Shown here piece after piece: positions 1 to 6,149 of a stretch of 9,309 nt of DNA (its first letter is position 1; every line of letters starts with the position of its first letter). A program made the position numbers and the translations under genes. The stretch is from an uncultured Coriobacteriales bacterium (GTDB lineage Bacteria; Actinomycetota; Coriobacteriia; Coriobacteriales; UMGS124): contig CABQHM010000094.1 in NCBI GenBank assembly GCA_902464015.1, forward strand, positions 1 through 9,309, written 5' to 3'. The notes beneath the pieces were generated by a model. It made no database searches, was not told the origin of the DNA, and saw nothing but the letters and a program-made list of their open reading frames with translations.

Positions 1-265
1 CGTTCTCGAGCCCCGGCTCCTTGATGCGCCGCCGCGCCGCGGCGAGCTCGGGGTCGGCCTTGGGCTCGGCGGGCTTCAGCCTCGCCGTCCCCTCCACGCC
101 GAGCTCGCGCTTGCGGTCGGCGACCCAGTTGGAGAGCGTCTTGTCGTTGATGCCCAGGTCGGCCGCGCACTGCTTGATCGTCCTGCCGCTGGCCATCACG
201 AAGCCCGCCGTGCCCTTGCGGTACTGCTCGGGATACTGCTTCCCCGGAACGTGGCCCGCTGCCAT
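1..265 (-). CDS. IS3-family transposase subunit OrfA (partial, C-terminus outside window)
   Basis: This is the N-terminal 88 codons of the small DNA-binding subunit of an IS3-type transposase. In the family, OrfA is joined to the catalytic OrfB by programmed frameshifting and binds the element ends. The translation has the classic helix-turn-helix pattern: YPEQYRKGTAGFV, then IKQCAADLGINDKTLSNWV at about residues 35-53. A basic linker follows, and then AAARRRIKE, the usual start of the leucine-zipper helix. The ATG at 263-265 is preceded by AAGGAAGG on the minus strand, a good ribosome binding site. The frame is open to base 1, where it leaves the window. The segment RRRIKEPGLEN replaces the common RRRIKELExEN, a small change in the zipper start. 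Confidence 0.85.
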   Translation of the reverse strand, partial: MAAGHVPGKQYPEQYRKGTAGFVMASGRTIKQCAADLGINDKTLSNWVADRKRELGVEGTARLKPAEPKADPELAAARRRIKEPGLEN

Positions 266-333
266 GCCGGGCCCCTTCCTTGAGGTGGTGTATTGATTTT
301 ACCTCTCCATCGGGTGTCCGAAAAAACGATACA
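1..333 (-). mobile_element. IS3-family insertion sequence, left-end portion (truncated by the window edge)
   Basis: The stretch holds the 5' part of an IS3-type orfA and the terminal sequence before it. Read on the minus strand, the proposed end starts at 333 with TGTATCG, then a T-run, then CGGACACC. This TG-start followed by a CGGACAC-type block is typical of IS3-family ends. The end lies 68 bp before the orfA start codon, a normal distance for the family. orfB and the other end lie beyond base 1, so the target duplication and completeness cannot be judged. The boundary at 333 sits two bases past the stop codon of the adjoining IS110 gene, which suggests insertion into or next to the 3' end of the IS110 element. 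Confidence 0.7.
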
Positions 334-335
334 CT

Positions 336-706
336 TCACTTTGCGGCCTCGACCGCCGCGGAGACCTCGCGCCCCTTGCGCTCGCGCTTCCTCGCGCCAG
401 TGTGGCCGGGCAGGCTCGCCAGCCCCTCGATCACGGCGCGCCTCACCGTGGTGTCGCCGGCCTTGGTGATGCGGCCGTTGCGGCCGGCCCTCTCGCCGCT
501 GTCGCGCCGGCCCGGGGTGAGCCCGAAGTAGCGCGAGACGCTGCGCCCGTTGGGGAACCTGGAGAAGTCGTCGACGGTGACGGCGAAGGAGAGGGCCACG
601 ACGTCGTCGACGCCCTTCAACCTGGTCAGGGCGTCGACGTAGGGCTTCCACCGGGGCTCCAGGCACAGCTCGAGGAGCCCCTTCCTGAGCTCGCCGCACC
701 TGTCGA
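336..706 (-). pseudogene. IS110-family transposase, C-terminal half (split by IS21)
   Basis: This is the C-terminal domain (Transposase_20 type) of an IS110 recombinase, which in intact proteins works with the N-terminal DEDD RuvC-like domain to recombine DNA. Reading from 704, the frame begins DRCGELRKGLLELC. It contains GVDDVVALSFAVTVDDFSRF, then YFGLTPGRRDSGERAGRNGR, where the SG serine is the expected catalytic residue of this domain, then ITKAGDTTVRR. It stops with TGA at 336-338. Upstream, the frame enters the IS21 end and meets a stop within about 20 bases, so this fragment has no start of its own. The 122 residues here plus the 211 residues of 3231-3865 make a 333-residue protein, a normal length for IS110. 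The stop looks native, although the IS3 end lies only two bases further on. Confidence 0.88.
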
Positions 707-720
707 TGTTAGCGTCAATG
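707..720. repeat. IS21 left terminal inverted repeat
   Basis: TGTTAGCGTCAATG reads inward from 707. It pairs with the inverted copy at 3217-3230, with two mismatches in the middle. It carries the TGT start typical of IS21-family ends. Confidence 0.88.
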
Positions 721-722
721 CT

Positions 723-814
723 TTTTCAGCCAATTCCACCAATGAACCGGCGCCGATTGCGCCATCGAAAAGGCGCCGGTTCCGCCAACGCAAACCCGCC
801 GCTTTCGGCTAGTC
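723..814 (-). repeat. IS21 left subterminal array of 23-bp repeats
   Basis: Four consecutive 23-bp units can be laid out at 723-745, 746-768, 769-791 and 792-814. Each is a variant of NNNNNNGCCNATNCCGCCAA, and they are inverted relative to the array at the other end. The third unit matches the reverse complement of the last right-hand unit closely. The fourth is the most diverged, and the stop codon of the third IS21 gene lies inside it. In the IS21 family, multiple repeated sequences near the ends are the binding sites for IstA. The binding role is taken from the family; the repeats themselves are seen here. Confidence 0.8.
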
Positions 815-1051
815 GTCATCCCCCCATCCGGGCGCCCATTCCCCGAGCCTCTCCGGCAGCCTGCCGTGCTCGGCGTAGAACCGGGCCTTCTTGCGAGTCT
901 GCTCGTACACGTCCTGGTCGGTGTACGGGAACGAGCCGGGCGCGTAGTACTCCTCGTACAGGTGCTCGACGAGCTCCCGGGCCGTCGGCCAGCGGTTCGC
1001 CCACAGCATGGTCTCGATCTCCTCCAGGCAGCGCGTCCTCTCGTCGCTCAT
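809..1051 (-). CDS. Small third gene of the IS21-family element (80 residues, function unknown)
   Basis: The ATG at 1049-1051 overlaps the istB stop codon in an ATGA junction, so translation is probably coupled to istB. The 80-residue product is acidic and aromatic. It starts MSDERTRCLEEIETMLWANR, contains WPTARELVEHLYEEYY, and ends WAPGWGDDD. I see no signal peptide, membrane helix or metal-binding motif; it looks helical in the first half. Classical IS21 has only istA and istB, so this is an extra gene, and I do not recognise a named family. Its place inside the inverted repeats, tight coupling and strong G/C use at third positions support it as a real part of the element. It might be an accessory transposition or regulatory protein, but nothing in the sequence proves that. 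Confidence 0.72.
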   Translation of the reverse strand: MSDERTRCLEEIETMLWANRWPTARELVEHLYEEYYAPGSFPYTDQDVYEQTRKKARFYAEHGRLPERLGEWAPGWGDDD

Positions 1052-1845
1052 TTCCCCTCGCCCCTTTCCTCCGGCGTGCGCCGGTCGTCCTCGGTGAGGT
1101 CCTTGAGCCTGTAGGACCTCCCCGTTATCCTCAGTATCGTGCACCTGTGGCAGAGGCGGTCGGCGATGGCCGACGCCGTCACCCCGTCGCCGAAGACCTC
1201 CCCCCAGCGCCCCACGCCGACGTTGGTGGTGACCACCGTCGACCTGTTCAGCCTGTAGCGCCTGTTCACCAGCTGGAAGAGCAGGTCGGCGCCGCGCTTG
1301 TCGATGCCGAGGTAGCCCAGCTCGTCGACGATGAGCAGGCTGCAGTGCTCGTAGAAGCGCCACCTCCTGTCGAGGGTGCCCCTCTCGTCGGCGGACTCGA
1401 GGTCGCGCACGACCTTGGCGCAGTCGGCGAAGTAGACCTGCCTGTGGGCCATCACCGCCTCGTACCCGATGGCCACCGACAGGTGGGTCTTGCCCACGCC
1501 GGGGCTGCCGACCAGGATCACGTTCTCGCCGCGCTCCAGGAACGCCAGCGAGGCGAGCTCCTCGACCTTCCCCCTCGGGACGCTGGGCTGGAAGGACCAG
1601 TCGAAGTCGGCGAGGGTCTTCACGAACGGGAAGTTGGCCATGCGCATGCGCCTCTCGTCGTCCTCCCTGCCCCTGGCCGATAGCTGGGCCTCCGTCATCT
1701 CCAGCAGCGCCCCCACGAGGTCCCTCTCCCCGTCGCCGACGAGCCTGACGTAGTCGGGCACCAGCGGCGCCATCGCCCCGAGCCCCAGCGCCTCGAGGTT
1801 CGCGGACAGCCTGTTCAGGGGGCTCGCCTGCGCCGAGGGCCTCAC
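1048..1845 (-). CDS. istB: IS21-family transposition helper ATPase IstB
   Basis: IstB is the DnaA/DnaC-like AAA+ ATPase of IS21 elements. It assembles on target DNA and recruits the IstA transposase. The 265-residue product has Walker A GSPGVGKT at about 113-120, Walker B LLIVDELGYL at about 170-179 and a sensor-type STVVTTN at about 202-208. The preceding N-terminal segment, with RRMRMANFPFVKTLADFDW, is characteristic of IstB. The length is normal for the family. The chosen start is the GTG at 1843-1845, which overlaps the istA stop in a GTGA junction and gives translational coupling. An internal ATG about 23 codons later is less likely. The stop at 1048-1050 overlaps the start of the next gene. 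Confidence 0.94.
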   Translation of the reverse strand: MRPSAQASPLNRLSANLEALGLGAMAPLVPDYVRLVGDGERDLVGALLEMTEAQLSARGREDDERRMRMANFPFVKTLADFDWSFQPSVPRGKVEELASLAFLERGENVILVGSPGVGKTHLSVAIGYEAVMAHRQVYFADCAKVVRDLESADERGTLDRRWRFYEHCSLLIVDELGYLGIDKRGADLLFQLVNRRYRLNRSTVVTTNVGVGRWGEVFGDGVTASAIADRLCHRCTILRITGRSYRLKDLTEDDRRTPEERGEGK

Positions 1846-3041
1846 AGCGCGCCCCAGACCGAGTCGAGGAGCCGCAGGTTGGCCTCCGCGGCCTCGGCGA
1901 TGTCGGCGTCGCCGAACCAGCGCTTGCCCTCGAGGGCCTCGGCGTAGTGCGCCGGGTCGTAGGCGGGCGCGCCGGCGGCGTGGTGCGCCGCGAGCTCGCC
2001 GCCGACGTAGCAGCCCATCGAGCCGTCGGGCATCGTGACGATGCGGGCGGGCCTGCCGATGCAGCGCCTGGGGACCGACATCGACCTGCCGTGCGCGGTG
2101 ACGAGCATCGTCGGGGGCACGCTGCGGACCTCGACGATGTCGCCCAGCGACTCCTGCAGCAGGGCCATGTTCCCGGCCGGGCGCAGGGCGTCCTTCTCGC
2201 GCATGAACAGCACCGAGGGCGGCACGCCGGTCGTGCCGTTGGGCTCCGAGTTGCAGCTGCGCTCGACCAGCGACACCACCTCGGCGAGGCCGGCCTCGCC
2301 GTCGAACTCGCCCTGGAAGGCCCTGAGCCTGTTCAGGAACCTGTTGGACGACTCGACCTTGCCCTTCGTCTGCGGGGTCCTCGGCCGCGCCAGCCTTATC
2401 TCGAAGCCCGCGTCCCGGGCGAACGAGAACACCCTCTCGACCCTCGTGCGCCTGCCGCCCGAGACGACCACGAGCGCGCTCATGTTGTCCGTGAGCCACT
2501 CGGACGCCACGCCGCCCAGCCTGCATATCGTCACGTACATGCACCTCAGCAGGTCGTCGGTCGTCCTGGTGCGGGAGTACACGAAGACGTGCCTGCGCGA
2601 CCAGGAGAGGGTCGCGGCGAACACGTTGAACCCGAAGACCTCGCCGGAGCGGTCCGCAAGGGACAGCGACTCTTTCCAGTCGAACTGCAGCTGCAGCCCG
2701 GGCGGGGTCTCGAACCTGGGGTGGGGCTCCCGCGCCGGGCACGCCCCGACCTCGACGCCGTGCCTGCGCATGAAGGCCGTGAGCGCGTTGTACCCAGGGA
2801 GCCCCTCGTCGGGGTACTTGTGGACGAGCAGCTCGTATATCCCGGCCTTCGTGACGCCCGGCAGCGCGGCCTTCTCGACGATCTCGCCGAGGTGCGGGTC
2901 GAAGGCGCTGCCCCGCCCGGACCTGCCGTCGCCGGGGTCGCAGCCGTCGGCCTCCCAGTACGCCGCGACCGTGTGCCTGTTCAGCCCGTACCTCCTCGCG
3001 ATGTCGCTGAAGTTGGGCTTGATTCCCGCTTCCTTGTACAT
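1842..3041 (-). CDS. istA: IS21-family transposase IstA
   Basis: IstA is the DDE-type transposase that cuts and joins the element ends with help from IstB. The 399-residue product begins MYKEAGIKPNFSDIARRYGL, whose second half with NRHTVAAYW forms a helix-turn-helix at about residues 10-29. The rve integrase core supplies a DDE triad: D121 in LQFDWKESL, D185 in EWLTDNMSAL and E230 in TPQTKGKVESSNRF. The C-terminal part is the usual beta-rich IstA tail. The frame is open further upstream to 3164, but the ATG at 3039-3041 has GGGGAG six bases before it and starts at the position expected for the family, so I chose it. The gene overlaps istB by 4 bases. No damage is visible. Confidence 0.94.
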   Translation of the reverse strand: MYKEAGIKPNFSDIARRYGLNRHTVAAYWEADGCDPGDGRSGRGSAFDPHLGEIVEKAALPGVTKAGIYELLVHKYPDEGLPGYNALTAFMRRHGVEVGACPAREPHPRFETPPGLQLQFDWKESLSLADRSGEVFGFNVFAATLSWSRRHVFVYSRTRTTDDLLRCMYVTICRLGGVASEWLTDNMSALVVVSGGRRTRVERVFSFARDAGFEIRLARPRTPQTKGKVESSNRFLNRLRAFQGEFDGEAGLAEVVSLVERSCNSEPNGTTGVPPSVLFMREKDALRPAGNMALLQESLGDIVEVRSVPPTMLVTAHGRSMSVPRRCIGRPARIVTMPDGSMGCYVGGELAAHHAAGAPAYDPAHYAEALEGKRWFGDADIAEAAEANLRLLDSVWGAL

Positions 3042-3122
3042 GTTCAGCTCCCCGGTCAGATTCCTTTCCAATCCCCGCCCCTCTCGACGCGTCCGGTACG
3101 ACGCCCAGGAGGTTAGGCCACG

Positions 3123-3214
3123 TCGTTGGTCGATGTGGCAGAAAAGCGTTGGCGGGATTGGCACATCTGCGTTGGCGCAACTGGCGGGTATGCGTTTGCG
3201 GAATCGGCGGGTTT
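3123..3214 (+). repeat. IS21 right subterminal array of 23-bp repeats
   Basis: Three clear tandem 23-bp units occupy 3146-3168, 3169-3191 and 3192-3214. All start GCGTT, followed by (G/T)GCG and an (A/C)(A/C)T(T/C/G)GGC-like block. A fourth, weaker unit at 3123-3145 matches the next one at 14 of 23 positions. The last unit ends 16 bp from the terminus, exactly mirroring the left end. These are likely IstA-binding sites. The istA start lies 82 bases inside the array, so the array may also control istA transcription. Confidence 0.82.
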
Positions 3215-3216
3215 TA

Positions 3217-3230
3217 CATTAGCGCTAACA
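3217..3230. repeat. IS21 right terminal inverted repeat
   Basis: On the minus strand this reads TGTTAGCGCTAATG inward from 3230 and matches the 707-720 end at 12 of 14 positions. The inner TTAGCGCTAA is itself a palindrome, which the left end lacks. Confidence 0.88.
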
Positions 3231-3865
3231 GAGACGGTCGCCTCGAGGTAGGCCTTCAGGGTCCTCTGGGAGCTCCCCTCCCGCAGCCGGACGGACCCGG
3301 CCCAGTCGACGTAGTCGCGGGTCCACGCGGCGCGGAGCTTGCCGGCGGGGGTCCGCTCGTTCCAGACGTGGCCGTGCCCCAGCGGCATGCCCGAGGTCTG
3401 CATCTTCAGCGTCTTCGTGGCCCTGACCTGGTCGAAGTAGGCGCGGACCGCGTCGCGGGCGCCCTCGGCCTCCTCGGGGGGCACGTAGACCGCCCGGCAG
3501 CGGCTCGTCGGGGAGGTCACGGCCTCGAGCAGGCCCCGCGCGTCGCGCCTGTCGTCCTTGAGCGCCCTGTCGTCGGCGCTCCTCGGGATGCTCGAGACGG
3601 CGATCATGTCGCAGGCGTGGCCGAGGGCCCTGAGGTCGCGGCAGAGCTGGAAGCCGCACGGGCCCGACTCGTACACGAAGCGGATCGGCCCGGTCGCCCA
3701 CGACTCCGCCCACCCGGCTATCCGCGCGGCGGTCGGGCAGTCGGCGAGCCTGGCGCCCCTCGTCTCCCCGGTGGCGAGGTCGACGGCGGCCAGGGCGACG
3801 GACCTGGCGTGCCGGTCGATCGCCACGACGGTGGCGTGCTCGGTCCTCAGGGTGTACTCTTGCAT
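3231..3865 (-). pseudogene. IS110-family transposase, N-terminal DEDD half (split by IS21)
   Basis: This is the RuvC-like N-terminal domain of an IS110 recombinase. Catalytic acidic residues are in place: D17 in VVAIDRHARSVAL, E66 in FVYESGPCGFQL, and D105/D108 in LKDDRRDARGLLEAV. A helical region follows and ends TLKAYLEATV at residue 211, where the IS21 end interrupts. The start ATG at 3863-3865 is preceded by AAAGGGG on the minus strand, a reasonable ribosome binding site. The frame stays open into the IS21 end as far as 3113, so a 250-residue fusion product without the serine domain could be made. It would lack half of the active site, so recombination activity is not expected. The continuation is at 336-706. 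Confidence 0.9.
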
Positions 3866-4140
3866 CTCAAGGGCCCCTTTCCCTGCGTGCGGTACCGGGT
3901 ACCGCTGGTTTGCTCGGCAGCATCCAGCTTATGTCCCGGGAGCCCGCAGCCGGCAGGTCGGGGCCCTGTTTTTCGGTTGGTTTCGGGATGCTAGGTGCGG
4001 GGCATATCGTCTACGTCCAACCCACCCCATAAACAACTGCATCTTCACCCCTTGCAATACATCGATGGCCACGCCTCCGCTTCACCCCGAGCCAAGCACT
4101 CGAATACCATTCTCCCCATAAGGAGGACGTACAGGCCATC
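3866..4140 (-). other. Gene-free segment upstream of the IS110 transposase; candidate IS110 left end with bridge RNA
   Basis: No convincing gene lies here. The half nearest the IS110 start is GC-rich and has several inverted repeats: 3889-3896 with 3898-3905 (GCGGTACC and GGTACCGC), 3904-3908 with 3924-3928 (GCTGG and CCAGC), and 3919-3925 with 3986-3992 (AGCATCC and GGATGCT). IS110-group elements encode a structured bridge RNA in the non-coding left end just upstream of the transposase, so this is where one would be expected. I did not fold the sequence and cannot identify the guide loops. The half nearest 4140 is less GC-rich and may be the 3' flank of the neighbouring gene rather than part of the element. 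Confidence 0.4.
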
Positions 4141-6108
4141 TCATTCGAAGAGAAAATCGAACTGTTCTCGCTCTCTGTCCTTGGCTTTATCGCCAAAGCT
4201 TTCCGCGCATTTTTCAATCATGGAGTCCACTATCTTCCATTTACCGAAAAAGACATCACACACGCTGACGATCTCGAGTGCCAATAGAACAATGCCCCAG
4301 GCTCCGAAGCCTACGTTCTGCGCGATACATGCATATGCAACAAGGACGGTCGCAGCGACAAACAGTATGGTCCAAATCGCCTTCACGGCGATGCCAAGGG
4401 TCTTGCGCACCCTCATTTTGGCTCTCTCGCCCGCTTCGTCGATTTTCCGCAAAGCGCATTCCTTCTTCTTCGCCATTTCGGCTTCGGCCCTATCAGCCTC
4501 GGCTCTCGCGGAGTCGAGCTCCGCCCTTTCCCGTGCAGCGTACCTATCGCGCAAACGAGCCGTCACCATCTCGACGGATTCTTCGCTCACCCTTGAGGCA
4601 TCTCCGTCGACTGAAGACATGAGCTCTCTGGCCTGGAAAAGCCCTGAACGAATCGCAGCCGCCTCCTCTGAGCTAATGCCGTCCTTCGCTTTCATCTTCT
4701 CAACGAGCCGATAAAACTCGCTTAAGACCTCCTCGCTGGGGGCGGTTGCCACCATAGCGTCTTCGAGGAGCTTCACCTTGGGATAGTCTCCATGGGTTGC
4801 GAAGCATTTAAGCCACACGACCGACGCCAGTTTCGAGGCGAGAACGACAGGCGGAACCGATTCGGCATGTCGGCAATGCAAGAACTTCTCCACCGCTTCC
4901 ACCAACTTGGGATTGCTAGTGACAAACACCGCTTTGCATTTCTCGATCGAGGGGGTCCTTCGCCCGGCCCTGTTGACCGAGACAAAGGCCACGCTCTTGA
5001 CGTCCCTTCGCAGCGCCGCCTCGTTTCCGTAGTTCATCTCCTCGGACAAGTACACGGAAAGGCCATTCTCATCAATAGGGTAGTTTTGGGGGAGCGGACA
5101 ATCGGGATCGTCTTCTATTGCGATCCCAGCCCTGTGGAGCCTTACATGAAGGCCTGCAAGGAAGGAGTCTATCTCCCCGGGCGTGACGCCACTCGCATCC
5201 CAAGCAGGAAGAGTCGGGCCGAAGGGGCTAGGGGAAAAGGCAGGGTTCTGCAACGAGTGCTTGTATGCGCGAATAATATTGCCGACCTCTTCGACGGTAT
5301 GCTGGAAGCAGGCAATCCTCGCCCCCATTTCTTCGAGCATATTTATCAACTGTTTTGACGACTGGTACTCCTGCTCTGAGTTCAACTCAAGCAGATTCAG
5401 GATGATCCTGGTGTCTAAATAGCAAGTGGTCTCCTTAAACCTCGAAGACTTCATTGAATAGTTGTTCGGCTGCAGATAAATGGCGGACGAGACGAACGAT
5501 CCCCGGACCATCTCGAGCATATAGCCGAACACAGCGGAATTCTTCTCACTCTCTTTGAGAATGAACTGACCTACCAGGTAGTCCACCTGCGCCGCTTGCC
5601 CCTTCTTAATGAAGTCAATCTCTTTCGCGGCTTTCGCAACGAGCAGGCCGTTTTTGCAGAAGTAGCCGAGCAGGGAATCGAGAGCGCTCTCGGCGTCGAA
5701 CCGACTACGCGGCATCTTCTCGTTCAAATATGCCGCGAGAGTGCTGCCGACTTTTTCATGCCTCTCTTTCATTGCCAGGCGCTGATCAGAGTACGACTTC
5801 ACATCTTTCTCGAGGCCGACCTTAAGCCAAAACTCGCCCCGCCTGCGGTCGAGGACGCTGGGCGACAAACGCTTGAGCATCGTCGCGACCACTTCGTGCG
5901 GAATCGATTCGTATCCAAGCTCCTCGTTCAGGCAGGCGGCAATCTCGCCCGGTTCGATTCGGTCGCCCTTTTTGTACTTTCTGCCAATGGCGTACTTCAC
6001 AAAGGGGAGGATGAGATCGAGCATGTCATTATGCTGTTTCGACCAGACCGCATTCAGCATCGCGGTTCCAACAAGGATCTCGTTATCGGCCAATATTTCT
6101 CCAATCAC
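4141..6108 (-). CDS. PIN-like nuclease domain protein with C-terminal coiled coil and two membrane helices (possible defence effector)
   Basis: This is a 655-residue protein of no family I can name. Residues 1-220 are helical, with MLDLILPFVKYAIGRKYKKG near the start. The middle resembles a PIN nuclease: D232 in CYLDTRIILNLL, E273/E274 in HTVEEVGNIIR, D369 in RRDVKSVAFVSV, and VFVTSNPKLVEAVEKF at 395-409. A charged coiled coil spans about 515-568. Two hydrophobic segments follow, at about 573-595 and 600-621, with a short charged tail ending FDFLFE. The picture is a cytoplasmic nuclease anchored to the inner membrane. It is the third gene after the ATPase and RloB, 41 bases past the RloB stop. 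The start is uncertain: GTG at 6108 is used here, TTG at 6093 has a better ribosome binding site (GGAG five bases before), and ATG at 6060 is the first ATG. The gene is less GC-rich than its neighbours, suggesting a different origin. Confidence 0.75.
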   Translation of the reverse strand: MIGEILADNEILVGTAMLNAVWSKQHNDMLDLILPFVKYAIGRKYKKGDRIEPGEIAACLNEELGYESIPHEVVATMLKRLSPSVLDRRRGEFWLKVGLEKDVKSYSDQRLAMKERHEKVGSTLAAYLNEKMPRSRFDAESALDSLLGYFCKNGLLVAKAAKEIDFIKKGQAAQVDYLVGQFILKESEKNSAVFGYMLEMVRGSFVSSAIYLQPNNYSMKSSRFKETTCYLDTRIILNLLELNSEQEYQSSKQLINMLEEMGARIACFQHTVEEVGNIIRAYKHSLQNPAFSPSPFGPTLPAWDASGVTPGEIDSFLAGLHVRLHRAGIAIEDDPDCPLPQNYPIDENGLSVYLSEEMNYGNEAALRRDVKSVAFVSVNRAGRRTPSIEKCKAVFVTSNPKLVEAVEKFLHCRHAESVPPVVLASKLASVVWLKCFATHGDYPKVKLLEDAMVATAPSEEVLSEFYRLVEKMKAKDGISSEEAAAIRSGLFQARELMSSVDGDASRVSEESVEMVTARLRDRYAARERAELDSARAEADRAEAEMAKKKECALRKIDEAGERAKMRVRKTLGIAVKAIWTILFVAATVLVAYACIAQNVGFGAWGIVLLALEIVSVCDVFFGKWKIVDSMIEKCAESFGDKAKDREREQFDFLFE

Positions 6109-6149
6109 GTTCTGTGCTTGTTCTTTGCTCGGAAACGTTGAGTATCCGT

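Larger units (their letters stand above)
707..3230 (-). mobile_element. Complete IS21-family insertion sequence (2524 bp)
   Basis: The element has matching ends: minus-strand TGTTAGCGCTAATG at 3230-3217 and plus-strand TGTTAGCGTCAATG at 707-720, which agree at 12 of 14 positions. Just inside each end, at the same 16-bp offset, starts an array of 23-bp repeats. Inside are istA, istB and a third small gene, all on the minus strand and overlapping. No reading frame is broken and the key motifs are present, so the element could be active. The flanks are TCTC and TCGA on the minus strand, which is only a partial match for a 4-bp target duplication. A duplication of 4 bp is nonetheless the short length that restores the interrupted IS110 frame. 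Confidence 0.92.
334..3865 (-). mobile_element. IS110-family element, transposase gene interrupted by an IS21-family element
   Basis: The two halves of one IS110 transposase lie either side of the IS21 element, in the same orientation and in the right order for a simple insertion. Joining them after removing 707-3230 and one 4-bp flank copy gives 1002 bp, exactly 334 codons including the stop. IS110 elements lack conventional terminal inverted repeats, so the upstream boundary, somewhere beyond 3865 and probably within 3866-4140, cannot be fixed by reading. The downstream end is cut at 334 by the IS3 element. The element is therefore almost certainly inactive as it stands. Confidence 0.75.

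Noticed and set aside
3123..3214. Tandem 23-bp repeats considered as a CRISPR array
   Set aside because: The units follow each other without spacers, are diverged, and sit at a fixed distance from an IS21 end. They are terminal binding sites.
1947..3222. Two long plus-strand reading frames (1947-3116 and 2035-3222) opposite istA
   Set aside because: They are low-complexity, Arg/Ala/Pro-rich or Ser-rich translations without motifs, and result from the GC-rich istA gene read backwards.
4069..4116. Very short minus-strand frames between the PIN-like gene and IS110
   Set aside because: They are about 20-25 codons, have no ribosome binding site and show no recognisable features.
4120..4126. AAGGAGG on the plus strand, as a ribosome binding site for a plus-strand gene
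   Set aside because: No start codon lies at a suitable distance, and what follows is the antisense of the 3' end of the PIN-like gene.
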